From: a virus
Length of the DNA: 23,086 bases
Direction: 5' to 3' (one strand)
IMG/VR virus record: IMGVR_UViG_3300048102_000437
Span: 1-23,086 of that record
Each line of letters starts with the position of its first letter. The stretch's first letter is position 1. The position numbers and the translations under genes are program-made. The notes beneath the pieces were generated by a model. It saw only the letters and a program-made list of their open reading frames with translations. It had not been told where the DNA came from and did no database searches. This document shows, piece by piece, positions 13,889 to 20,775 of the stretch.

Positions 13889-15180
13889 AAAAAATAAAAG
13901 ACTTTGTAGAGCAAAGCAATGCTTCAAATTCAAACTTAGACAAGTTAAAAGTATTAGAGCAGTTTAAGAACGACCTAGAGGTCACTAGAATGCTCAAGTA
14001 TGTATATTCACCATTTAAACAATATCATGTTACTTCAAAAAATCTTAAAAAGAGAAGTGACCTGGTTAGTCCTATTGGGAATCAATACGGTAGCATCTTT
14101 ACCCTATTAGATACGTTAAATGATAGAATAATCACAGGACACGATGCTATTGCAGCCGTAAACAGATTTATTCTCGAGAACAGACAATATGAAGAACTCA
14201 TCTATAACATCATAGACAGAAATCTTAAGACAAGATCTACTGCTTCAATGATTAATAAAATTATCCCAGGTTGCGTTCCAACATTTGATGTCGCATTAGC
14301 ATCAACGTATGATGATAAAACTAAAAAGAAAGTAGATTTTATAAAAGATGATTGGTATCTTAGTAGGAAGCTTGATGGAGTTAGATGTCTTGCATTTTTT
14401 AACGAATGGGGAGAAGTAAGTCTCTACTCAAGAAGCGGAAAGCCATTTCTTACATTAGATAAAGTTAAAGAAGAATTACAAGGGCTAGACCTACAAAACG
14501 TTGTAATGGATGGCGAGATTTGTATTGTAGATGAAAATGGAAATGAAGACTTTCAATCAATTATTAAAGAAATTAAAAGAAAAAATCACACTATTGAGAA
14601 TCCATTATTTCAAGCATTTGATATAATTACCGCAGAAGATTTTGCAAGTAAAGTTTCAAAAGAAAAACTTTTTCTTAGACTACAATCTCTTGAAATGATT
14701 CTTGCTGACACAAAGCTAAAACATCTTAAATATCTAAAACAATATCTTACAACAAGTGAGGACATGGTAAAAGAACAAATGGCAATCGCAGCTAAAGAAG
14801 GTTGGGAAGGTTTGATGCTAAGAAAAGACGATGTTTATAAAGGTAAGAGAAGCCAAGATATTTTAAAGGTTAAAAAAATGTTTGATGCTGAATATACAGT
14901 AGTCGGTCTTGAAAATGCAATTAACAGAGTAATTGTAGATGGTAAAGAAGTAGATGAGATGATGCTTAAAAATGTAGTTATAGAACATAAAGGCAATAGG
15001 GTACAAGTTGGTAGTGGCTTTAGTCTTGAACAAAAAAGAAACTTTTTTGAAAATCCTAATAAAATATTAAACAAAACCATAACTGTGCAATACTTCGAAG
15101 AAACTACAAATCAAGAAGGAGAACATTCACTAAGGTTCCCAGTAATTAAAGCAGTCTACGAAGAAGCCAGGGATTTTTAA
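13882..15180 (+). CDS. ATP-dependent DNA ligase
   Basis: This 432-aa enzyme seals nicks in DNA by adenylating itself, then the 5' phosphate. Residues 1-150 form an alpha-helical N-terminal domain. The nucleotidyltransferase motifs follow in order: motif I SRKLDGVR (161-168, adenylated Lys163), a YSRSGKP segment (182-188), motif III-like VVMDGEI (207-213, Glu212), motif IV EGLMLR (309-314) and motif V LKVKK (328-332). An OB-fold then runs to the end. The length is near T4 gp30 (about 490) and typical of phage replicative ligases. It overlaps the upstream membrane gene (ATGTTAG), so it is translated from the same message. Identity is certain; the exact role (Okazaki joining or repair) is inferred. 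Confidence 0.95.
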   Translation: MLEKIKDFVEQSNASNSNLDKLKVLEQFKNDLEVTRMLKYVYSPFKQYHVTSKNLKKRSDLVSPIGNQYGSIFTLLDTLNDRIITGHDAIAAVNRFILENRQYEELIYNIIDRNLKTRSTASMINKIIPGCVPTFDVALASTYDDKTKKKVDFIKDDWYLSRKLDGVRCLAFFNEWGEVSLYSRSGKPFLTLDKVKEELQGLDLQNVVMDGEICIVDENGNEDFQSIIKEIKRKNHTIENPLFQAFDIITAEDFASKVSKEKLFLRLQSLEMILADTKLKHLKYLKQYLTTSEDMVKEQMAIAAKEGWEGLMLRKDDVYKGKRSQDILKVKKMFDAEYTVVGLENAINRVIVDGKEVDEMMLKNVVIEHKGNRVQVGSGFSLEQKRNFFENPNKILNKTITVQYFEETTNQEGEHSLRFPVIKAVYEEARDF

Positions 15181-15190
15181 AGAAAACAAA

Positions 15191-15454
15191 ATGAAAAAAG
15201 CACTAAAACTAGTACAATTTTTTATAATTTTAATTCTTTTATCTTGTATTATAATTTTAAGAAAAAATATAAAAAATTCAGAAAATAAACATAAGCAAAA
15301 GGAAGCTTTATTAGTAGATCAATATTTAGACTTACAGATAGACAACAGTAAATTATTAGACCATATTAATACATTAGGCGATGAAATAAAAATATTAGGA
15401 TCATGTTGTGCAAATGAGGGTTTAACTACTAAAGACGTAGAATATGGCGATTAG
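15191..15454 (+). CDS. Membrane-anchored coiled-coil protein, possible spanin-like
   Basis: This 87-aa protein has an N-terminal basic-hydrophobic anchor (KKALKLVQFFIILILLSCII, residues 2-21). A charged heptad-like stretch follows (residues 28-70, KHKQKEALLVDQYLDLQIDN and beyond) and then a CC pair near residue 74. This is the shape of an inner-membrane spanin or other N-in anchored coiled coil. It is followed by a small basic gene and a transglycosylase-like gene, which together could form a lysis module. No outer-membrane lipoprotein partner is evident. The function is inferred from shape and neighbours only. Confidence 0.6.
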   Translation: MKKALKLVQFFIILILLSCIIILRKNIKNSENKHKQKEALLVDQYLDLQIDNSKLLDHINTLGDEIKILGSCCANEGLTTKDVEYGD

Positions 15455-15614
15455 GCTTCGAAGCAGAAGAATGAGACATAGACTTTATGTAGAAGCAAGA
15501 ATCCACGAACTACATCAAAAACTGTTTAAAGAAGTAATAGACGAAGGAACAGTAGATCAACTATCAAGAAAATTATTATTAAAATATCATAGTAAACTAA
15601 AAAAAATAGAATGA
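15444..15614 (+). CDS. Small basic helical protein (56 aa)
   Basis: Starts at ATG 15444, inside the end of the previous gene (11-base overlap), and ends at TGA 15612-15614, which overlaps the next ATG. The N-terminus is strongly basic (AIRLRSRRMRHRLY), then a helix (EARIHELHQKLFKEVIDEGT), then a basic end. There is no hydrophobic segment. No family is recognised. The overlap with both neighbours supports a real, coupled gene. Confidence 0.6.
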   Translation: MAIRLRSRRMRHRLYVEARIHELHQKLFKEVIDEGTVDQLSRKLLLKYHSKLKKIE

Positions 15615-16126
15615 TTTTACACTCAATATCGGTACCTAGAATTAGCGCACTTTTAGTGCCATTTGCATTTTGGGCAGGTTCAACTACAAATAAACCTACA
15701 GAAGAAGAATTTTGTTTAGAAGAAAATGAAAAAATTATACAAATAATAGACACTGTTGAGGTTGCAGACTCTTCGTTAATACATGCATTAATTAATGTTG
15801 AAAGTAGAGGTAAATCAAATCTTTTAGGAGATAGACACTTAGGAGAACCATCAGTTGGCGTCCTACAAATACGTCCAATTATGGTTAGAGAAGTAAATAG
15901 AATCTTGAAAATCCAAGGTTCTGAAATTCGTTATAAAAGAAAAGATCGTTTTAGTAGACAAAAATCTATTGAAATGTTTGTTATTTGGAGAGACTTTCAT
16001 CACAAAGGAGATAGTGATGAGGTAATTGCAAAATGCTGGAATGGAGGTCCTCGAGGCCCTAAGAAAATTAAGACTCAGTATTATTGGAATAAAGTACAGA
16101 AAGAACTTAAAGAAATAAGAGGATGA
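15611..16126 (+). CDS. Lytic transglycosylase-like (SLT/lysozyme fold) protein with N-terminal signal
   Basis: This 171-aa protein should cut peptidoglycan. Residues 1-24 form a hydrophobic signal or signal-anchor (VPRISALLVPFAFWAGS). Residues 56-67 (LIHALINVESRG) contain the catalytic Glu64 in the SLT 'ALI..ES.G' motif. Residues 81-87 (SVGVLQI) match 'S.GLmQi', and CWNGGPRG (142-149) matches the 'AYNGG' region. The core is compact and ends with a helical tail. The signal places it in the periplasm. It may be a tail-unrelated endolysin or an entry/exit muralytic enzyme. It is coupled to both neighbours by ATGA overlaps and follows an anchored coiled-coil gene, supporting a lysis role. Confidence 0.78.
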   Translation: MILHSISVPRISALLVPFAFWAGSTTNKPTEEEFCLEENEKIIQIIDTVEVADSSLIHALINVESRGKSNLLGDRHLGEPSVGVLQIRPIMVREVNRILKIQGSEIRYKRKDRFSRQKSIEMFVIWRDFHHKGDSDEVIAKCWNGGPRGPKKIKTQYYWNKVQKELKEIRG

Positions 16127-16356
16127 AAAAATTAGAAAATAGACTTAGACTTTTTATAAATTGGCTTGAAGACGCAGAGTTCTATAGAGATCACTATAGA
16201 GATGGACAACTTGAGACAATGATTAAGAATGCACAAGAAGAAACTTGTAGAAAAGTGGCAGATTATTTAAGAGAAGTTTTAGATATGTCAGATGCTGCAG
16301 TTAATGAGTGTTTAGATAAGCCAGAAATTTTAGACGTAGACGAACAAGAAAAATGA
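16123..16356 (+). CDS. Small acidic helical protein (77 aa)
   Basis: A helical protein with a basic-hydrophobic start (KKLENRLRLFINWLEDAEFY) and a strongly acidic C-terminus (DKPEILDVDEQEK). No motif is recognised. It is coupled on both sides by ATGA overlaps with the transglycosylase-like gene and the next acidic gene, which suggests matched expression. Function unknown. Confidence 0.75.
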   Translation: MKKLENRLRLFINWLEDAEFYRDHYRDGQLETMIKNAQEETCRKVADYLREVLDMSDAAVNECLDKPEILDVDEQEK

Positions 16357-16535
16357 ATATAGATCAATCATATGATAATGCTTATAGATTATACATGGGT
16401 GAAATAGACTATGATGATTTAGGCGAAGAGTTTTGGTTACCGGTTGACCATACAGATAGAGATGTAATATTAAAACATTATGAAAATGAAGAAGAATATG
16501 AACGTTGCCAAAAAATAGTAAATGCAGTTAGTTAG
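16353..16535 (+). CDS. Small acidic protein (60 aa)
   Basis: The product is very acidic and Tyr-rich (SYDNAYRLYMGEIDYDDLGE, then a DHTDRD turn and an ENEEEYERCQKIV helix). Such compact acidic phage proteins can mimic DNA or bind basic host proteins, but nothing specific supports that here. It starts in the previous gene's stop (ATGA), and its last 14 bases overlap the thioesterase gene. Confidence 0.7.
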   Translation: MNIDQSYDNAYRLYMGEIDYDDLGEEFWLPVDHTDRDVILKHYENEEEYERCQKIVNAVS

Positions 16536-16905
16536 TACACATCCAATAAAAAAATCAGATTTAGGCTTTCATGGAAACTTGTTTGGAGGGAAACTTCTGG
16601 CTTGGTTAGATGCAGCCGCAGCAAGCTATGCAGCAGAAATGTGCGATACTCCAAGAATGGTAACAAAATGTATCGATAAATGTGTTTTCACAAAGCCAGC
16701 AAAGGAAGGTCAACTACTAAAAATGTATGCAAAGATAGATAGTATTGGAACAACTTCTATAGATTTATATTTAGAAGCCAGAAGCCATAATGTTTATAAT
16801 GGCAAACAAAATATTATTTTACAAACAAATATAAAGTTTGTAAGAATTGATGAGATGGGAGATGCAATTCCAATTTCAGAAAGAGTAAAGGATAAATTTA
16901 AATAA
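16522..16905 (+). CDS. Acyl-CoA thioesterase, hotdog fold (YciA/BFIT-like)
   Basis: This 127-aa protein hydrolyses acyl-CoA thioesters. It shows the family signature: GFHGNLFGGKLLAWLDAAAA (residues 15-34, the hotdog helix with the 'N.fGG.ll.w.D' motif), MVTKCIDKCVFTKPAKEGQL (46-65, 'mvTk.iD.v.F..P...Gd'), SIGTTSIDLYLEA (74-86) and IKFVRIDEMGDAIPI (104-118). The length matches single-domain YciA-type enzymes. The start at ATG 16522 overlaps the previous gene by 14 bases; an alternative start further in would break the first strand. It lies immediately before the GH16 and PurU genes. Thioesterases are rare in phages; the role may be to alter host lipid or CoA pools. Confidence 0.88.
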   Translation: MQLVSTHPIKKSDLGFHGNLFGGKLLAWLDAAAASYAAEMCDTPRMVTKCIDKCVFTKPAKEGQLLKMYAKIDSIGTTSIDLYLEARSHNVYNGKQNIILQTNIKFVRIDEMGDAIPISERVKDKFK

Positions 16906-16911
16906 AATAAA

Positions 16912-17652
16912 ATGGCACACATACAATGGGGCGGATATAAATGGCGTCCAAGAGAAAAATGGGGAACATATCACCCTGACAAAACATATTGCTATTATGA
17001 TAGAAGCGCAATAGAAATAAATGAAAAGGACGAAATGATCTTAAAGACTCAAATGAATCCAAAAACATTTAAAGGCAAGTCACTTCATTATAATTCAGAA
17101 TTAACAGAGCTTGAAATTCCAATAGGAGTAGGTTTAGTATCAAGTGTTGATGGCTTTGGCTATGGATATTTTGAAATAGAAGCTAAGTTACCAACAGGTA
17201 AGAATCTATGGCCTGCATTTTGGATGAGTCCATTTGAAAGCTGGCCACCTGAAATTGATGTTTTTGAAGCTTATTCAAAAAACAAAGAACACTTTTTTCA
17301 TTTTGATCTTTTTAATCCATTTGGCTTTTGGAGAGTTGAAACTAATTTTCACTGTGGAAAGCAACCCGATAATTATAATTTAGGAGCAAAGACACATTGG
17401 CTAGGTTGGAAAAATCCAGCAAAACACTTTAATAAATTTGGATGTTTATGGACTGAAGATGTGATTAAAATATTTTATAATGATAGACTAGTTAGAGAGC
17501 TTAAAGATCCAGAGTTATTAGATGAATATCGTGGTAAATCAATGAATGTAAAAATAAATGCACATGTCGATGCAGGTGTAGATGTAAACAATCACCCTAC
17601 TTCAGAATATGTTGTAAGAAATTTTAAATACGAACCGCTATCTACTAAGTGA
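16912..17652 (+). CDS. Glycoside hydrolase family 16 (laminarinase/carrageenase-like)
   Basis: This 246-aa jelly-roll protein should hydrolyse beta-glucans or galactans. The catalytic signature EIDVFE sits at residues 114-119 (nucleophile Glu114, Asp116, acid/base Glu119). Before it comes FGYGYFEIEAKLPTGKNLWP (82-101), the classic GH16 'YG.fE.r.k.p.g.G.WPAfWm' strand. After it come HFHFD-like strands and a WTEDVIKIFYNDRLVREL segment (154-172 region), matching 'w....i.fYvDg..v'. There is no signal peptide, so it acts in the cytoplasm or leaves at lysis, or is carried on the virion. It has an ATG with an A-rich leader 6 bases after the thioesterase stop, and its stop overlaps the GTG of the PurU gene. 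Substrate is unknown. Confidence 0.9.
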   Translation: MAHIQWGGYKWRPREKWGTYHPDKTYCYYDRSAIEINEKDEMILKTQMNPKTFKGKSLHYNSELTELEIPIGVGLVSSVDGFGYGYFEIEAKLPTGKNLWPAFWMSPFESWPPEIDVFEAYSKNKEHFFHFDLFNPFGFWRVETNFHCGKQPDNYNLGAKTHWLGWKNPAKHFNKFGCLWTEDVIKIFYNDRLVRELKDPELLDEYRGKSMNVKINAHVDAGVDVNNHPTSEYVVRNFKYEPLSTK

Positions 17653-18482
17653 AAGAATACATTTTAAAAATAAGGTGTAAAGATGGCTTTGGAATAGTTT
17701 CTAGAATTTCAGAAATTGTTACGAAACTTGGTTTTTTCTTTAGAGAATTAAAAGAGTATGGAGACAAAGATACTAATACTTTTTTTATGCTGGCAAAAAT
17801 AGCATCTCTAAATGAGTTTAATCATGTTGAATTTCAAAAAGTAGCAGATGACATTGGTGCAACATGGTCTTTAAAGGAAGTAGAAAGTAAACCAAAGACA
17901 GCAATATTTGTTTCTAAATATGGACATTGTTTACATGATATTTTATATAAGTGGAGTGCAGGTGAACTAAACATAGATATTCAATGTGTAATTTCAAATC
18001 ACGAAGATATGAGAAAACTTGTTGAAGGCATAGGCATAGAGTATCGATACATTCCAATTACGAAAAAAACTAAAGAAGAACAAGAGGAAATTACATTTGA
18101 AATTTTAGAAGAAAGAAACATAGAATTAGTTGTACTCGCAAGATATATGCAAATTCTATCGCCTACATTTTGTAAACTATATTCAGGTAAGATTATAAAT
18201 ATCCACCATTCATTTTTACCAGGATTTAAAGGAGCAAGACCATACCATCAAGCACATGATAAAGGAGTTAAGATTCTTGGAGCTACGGCACATTATGTTA
18301 CTGCAGATCTTGATGAAGGTCCAATCATTGAACAAATGGTAGAGAGAATAGATCATTCAAAAAGCCCAAAGGATATGGAGTTAATAGGCAGAGACCTTGA
18401 AAAAGCCACACTATCAAAGGCAATAAAATACCATAGTGAACAGAGAATATTTTTAAACGGAAATAAAACTGTAATTTTTTAA
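17649..18482 (+). CDS. Formyltetrahydrofolate deformylase (PurU family)
   Basis: This 277-aa enzyme hydrolyses 10-formyl-THF to formate and THF, linking one-carbon and purine pools. Residues 1-80 form an ACT-like regulatory domain (ILKIRCKDGFGIVSRISEIV at 5-24). The catalytic domain follows: KTAIFVSKYGHCLHDILYKW (83-102), CVISNHEDM, VVLARYMQILSP (161-172), INIHHSFLPGFKGARPYHQA (183-202, catalytic Asn184 and His186), GVKILGATAHYV (206-217) and LDEGPIIEQ (221-229, Asp222). The length (about 280) and domain order equal bacterial PurU. The start is GTG 17649, overlapping the GH16 stop by 4 bases (GTGA). Phage-borne PurU is unusual. It is the last gene of the long unit. Confidence 0.92.
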   Translation: MKEYILKIRCKDGFGIVSRISEIVTKLGFFFRELKEYGDKDTNTFFMLAKIASLNEFNHVEFQKVADDIGATWSLKEVESKPKTAIFVSKYGHCLHDILYKWSAGELNIDIQCVISNHEDMRKLVEGIGIEYRYIPITKKTKEEQEEITFEILEERNIELVVLARYMQILSPTFCKLYSGKIINIHHSFLPGFKGARPYHQAHDKGVKILGATAHYVTADLDEGPIIEQMVERIDHSKSPKDMELIGRDLEKATLSKAIKYHSEQRIFLNGNKTVIF

Positions 18483-18499
18483 ACTAACTAACTTTTTAG

Positions 18500-18506
18500 T
18501 ATATAA
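18500..18506 (+). promoter_or_regulatory. TATATAA box before 18512 gene
   Basis: TATATAA lies 5 bases before the ATG, the same spacing as at 9112. It may mark a new transcript after the PurU gene, but the near-zero leader makes it uncertain. Confidence 0.3.
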
Positions 18507-18511
18507 TAAAC

Positions 18512-18679
18512 ATGGAAGAATCTGAATACAACAAGATAGAAATAGAAATTTTAAAGGAAATGGAAAGCCTATTAGCGAGTGAAACTAATACTTCCAATTT
18601 AAAAGAAATACAAGGACTAAGAGAAAAACTTAGGAAATTAAGATTAGAGAACTTAGATAAGTCAAACATTCGTAATTAA
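18512..18679 (+). CDS. Small coiled-coil protein (55 aa)
   Basis: Starts at ATG 18512 and ends at TAA 18677-18679, seven bases before the kinase ATG. The product is a highly charged helix (EYNKIEIEILKEMESLLASE, then KEIQGLREKLRKLRLENLDK), likely a short coiled coil. No family is recognised. It sits alone between the PurU gene and the NMP kinase gene and has its own AT-rich upstream box. Confidence 0.65.
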   Translation: MEESEYNKIEIEILKEMESLLASETNTSNLKEIQGLREKLRKLRLENLDKSNIRN

Positions 18680-18686
18680 ATAATAC

Positions 18687-19160
18687 ATGAAAATAATATT
18701 AGTAGGCAAGGCAGCAGCAGGTAAAGATTATTTTAGAGCAAGGCTGGCAGATAAAGGATTTAAAGGAGCTGTAAGCCACACAACAAGAGCTCCAAGAGAA
18801 ACAGAAACAGAAGGTGTAGATTATTATTACACAGATGATGAGACCTTTATGGAAATTGTAGAATCAGGTGATATGCTTGAGTATATGGATTTTAAAGGTT
18901 GGAAATATGGAATGACAAGAGAAGAATATGCAAAGAGTGATGTATTAATTATGTCACCAGATGGCCTTAAGTTATTACCAGAAGAAATTAAAAAGGAATG
19001 TTTAATAATTTATTTAGACATTAACCCTACTACAAGGTTAACTAGATTAATCTTGAGAGATGATAAAGCTTACCATCCAATGTCAAGAGAGATTGAGGAT
19101 ATGAAGCAATTTAACGAATTCGAAGAGTATGATCTACGAGTGACTAATCCAGAATTTTAG
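18687..19160 (+). CDS. Guanylate kinase-like nucleoside monophosphate kinase
   Basis: This 157-aa P-loop enzyme likely phosphorylates (d)GMP or another (d)NMP for phage DNA synthesis. The P-loop is GKAAAGKD (residues 7-14); the residue after Lys is Asp rather than the usual Ser/Thr, as in some phage dNMP kinases (T4 gp1 has GKD). The GMP-binding signature follows: SHTTRAPRETETEGVDYYY (30-48), with EYMDFKGWKYGM (64-75) containing the 'y.g..YGt' substrate loop. The lid and C-terminal helices are short, so the protein is smaller than bacterial Gmk (about 190-205). It is followed by a late-type GATATATAAA box. Confidence 0.82.
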   Translation: MKIILVGKAAAGKDYFRARLADKGFKGAVSHTTRAPRETETEGVDYYYTDDETFMEIVESGDMLEYMDFKGWKYGMTREEYAKSDVLIMSPDGLKLLPEEIKKECLIIYLDINPTTRLTRLILRDDKAYHPMSREIEDMKQFNEFEEYDLRVTNPEF

Positions 19161-19170
19161 GATATATAAA
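19161..19170 (+). promoter_or_regulatory. Candidate late promoter (GATATATAAA box)
   Basis: GATATATAAA starts on the base after the kinase stop TAG and continues into TAG. It is the closest copy to the T4 late box (TATAAATA is contained at 19165-19172). The next ATG is 24 bases later. Confidence 0.5.
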
Positions 19171-19194
19171 TAGTAATTTTAAAACAAACAAACA

Positions 19195-19731
19195 ATGACA
19201 AATTTAGAAGATTTAAAAGCAGAAAGAGCAGAACTTGAAGGTAAAGTTACTGAGCTTGCTAAAGAAAATGCGGCTAAGATTTTTAATGTAGAAGTTGAAG
19301 ACGTATCAATGATTAAAACAATTCAAGACCACCTAAATAAAGGATATACTTGGGAAACTAAGAACGCAGCTATTGTTGTAACTTTATTTGATAGGTTAAA
19401 AGCAGAAAGAAGTAGAATTAAAAAAGAAATGGAAACTGCAGGAGATGACTATACTGTAACTTTAGAACTTAAGGCTTATGAGTTAAATGGTCTCTACCAG
19501 GCACTCTTAAATGTACAAGGAACTGGCGTTGAAAACGCAAGAAAATTTGTAAAGATGCTTACATTAGTAGGTGAGTCAGTAACTAATGCAATGAATGAAC
19601 TTACTGAGTCTAATAAAGAAATTTCAGACATGCATGTTAGATTAAGAGATCTTGACACTAACATTACTGCAATTGAAAATACGGAAGAAGTTGAACCTAC
19701 TTTAGAAACTGCAGATGAGACAAAAGGTTAA
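19195..19731 (+). CDS. Coiled-coil protein of unknown function (178 aa)
   Basis: The protein is almost entirely helical: an N-terminal coiled coil (LEDLKAERAELEGKVTELAK, residues 4-23), a middle domain (KTIQDHLNKGYTWETKNAAI, 42-61, then DRLKAERSRIKKEMETAG) and a C-terminal coiled coil (ESNKEISDMHVRLRDLDTNI) with an acidic tail. There is no membrane segment or signal. It follows the best late-type promoter box, so a virion or assembly role is possible, such as an internal or scaffold-like protein. It overlaps the next gene by 17 bases. Confidence 0.8.
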   Translation: MTNLEDLKAERAELEGKVTELAKENAAKIFNVEVEDVSMIKTIQDHLNKGYTWETKNAAIVVTLFDRLKAERSRIKKEMETAGDDYTVTLELKAYELNGLYQALLNVQGTGVENARKFVKMLTLVGESVTNAMNELTESNKEISDMHVRLRDLDTNITAIENTEEVEPTLETADETKG

Positions 19732-20251
19732 GAGTCAAAAGAGATTAGACTTCATGGAATTAATTTCTGAGGCTATTACACAAGACGACATATTTAATAC
19801 AATTGATTATAAAAATAAGACTGAAGATCAAATTAAACAATTTGTTTATCCTCATCTTGTACAATCACTAACTCAATATTTAGTTGAAAATACTGACATT
19901 ACTGCTGAGAAGGCAAAGGTAAAGGTAAAGAAAAACTTAAAATGGGAAGGTGATGTTAACACTACTGTACACCATACTTTATTTATGGGAACATTAAATA
20001 GACCAGATATGGTACTAGAAATGAACGGTATGAATATAGCGATTGAGTTTAGAAGAGGAGATAGTGGAAATAGTTTAAGAAGCGGAATCGGACAAAGTCT
20101 TGTTTATTCAACAAGTTATGATTTTGTAATGTATCTTTTTATTGATACATCAAAGGACCAAAGAATCAAGAATGCTCAAACAGGCACGAAAGAAGCTCAG
20201 TTAATGACGGATCTTTGGAATAGATACAACATTAAATTCACAGTAGCCTAA
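19715..20251 (+). CDS. PD-(D/E)XK nuclease-like protein
   Basis: This 178-aa protein has the core of restriction-endonuclease-like folds. It contains an N-terminal helix pair (FVYPHLVQSLTQYL, residues 43-56), NRPDMVLEMNGMNIAIEFRR (95-114) with Asp98 as the first acidic residue and Glu111 as the second, and a C-terminal helix GIGQSLVYSTSYDFVMYLFI (124-143) with conserved Gln127. In the family the second motif is E-x-K; here it is E-F-R, so the usual catalytic Lys is replaced by Arg. The start is ATG 19715 (overlapping the previous gene); ATG 19754 is an alternative that would still keep the core. The last base overlaps the next ATG. It may be a nuclease or an inactive DNA-binding relative. Confidence 0.6.
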   Translation: MRQKVKSQKRLDFMELISEAITQDDIFNTIDYKNKTEDQIKQFVYPHLVQSLTQYLVENTDITAEKAKVKVKKNLKWEGDVNTTVHHTLFMGTLNRPDMVLEMNGMNIAIEFRRGDSGNSLRSGIGQSLVYSTSYDFVMYLFIDTSKDQRIKNAQTGTKEAQLMTDLWNRYNIKFTVA

Positions 20252-20775
20252 TGGGTAAAACATTTATAACAGGTAATATGCAATTAGGGCGCCAATCAGC
20301 TATTGGAAAATGGAGGCGCCCTTATATTAGTGTTGATTCTATGACTTCCGATTTAATTAAAAATTGGAATGATGCTGTAACCAATGAAGATGTTGTATAT
20401 CACCTTGGTAATTTTGCATGGGATCCTAAAACTGCATATGATTCATTGTTATTATTAAAAGGTAAAGTCATATTCTTTATTTTAGGTGAAAACGATCAGC
20501 CATTAATAGATCTTCATAACAAAGGTAATTTGCCTAAAAATGTAAAATTAATAGATCCTTACTTTACAATTGATACTTTAAAAATATGTTTAAATTATTG
20601 GCCTATGCAAGAATGGCCTAAAAAAGGTAAGAAATATTATGGAGTTATAGGCTATCCAACTCGTAAATACAAAACAGTACCTAAAAAGAGAATGATAAAT
20701 TGTAGCACTGATCAATGTAACTTTAAGCCACAGGACATTAATTCTCTTATAAATTTATTAGAAGAAATAACATGA
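20251..20775 (+). CDS. Metallophosphoesterase-fold protein with lost metal ligands
   Basis: This 174-aa protein follows the layout of small phage calcineurin-like phosphoesterases ('iTSDtHfGH', 'YhLGDfa', 'v.GNHD', 'lsHyP...w', 'GH.H'). Residues 6-16 read ITGNMQLGRQS, where Asp and His are replaced by Asn and Gln. Residues 49-55 read VYHLGNFA (Asp to Asn). Residues 77-82 read ILGEND (the GNHD His lost). Residues 115-118 read NYWP (SHxP His to Tyr). The final GHxH region reads GVIGYPT. The surrounding conserved residues (RRPY, IKNWNDAV, LLLLKG) are kept. The fold call is moderate to strong. The protein is probably catalytically dead and may act as a binding protein. A GC-rich inverted repeat lies in its 5' end. 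Confidence 0.7.
   Translation: MGKTFITGNMQLGRQSAIGKWRRPYISVDSMTSDLIKNWNDAVTNEDVVYHLGNFAWDPKTAYDSLLLLKGKVIFFILGENDQPLIDLHNKGNLPKNVKLIDPYFTIDTLKICLNYWPMQEWPKKGKKYYGVIGYPTRKYKTVPKKRMINCSTDQCNFKPQDINSLINLLEEIT
20286..20322 (+). repeat. GC-rich inverted repeat inside the metallophosphoesterase-like gene
   Basis: AGGGCGCC (20286-20293) and GGCGCCCT (20315-20322) form an 8-bp perfect stem with a 21-base loop. An alternative stem, CCAAT (20292-20296) with ATTGG (20302-20306), competes for part of it. The GC content stands out against the AT-rich background. Confidence 0.5.
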
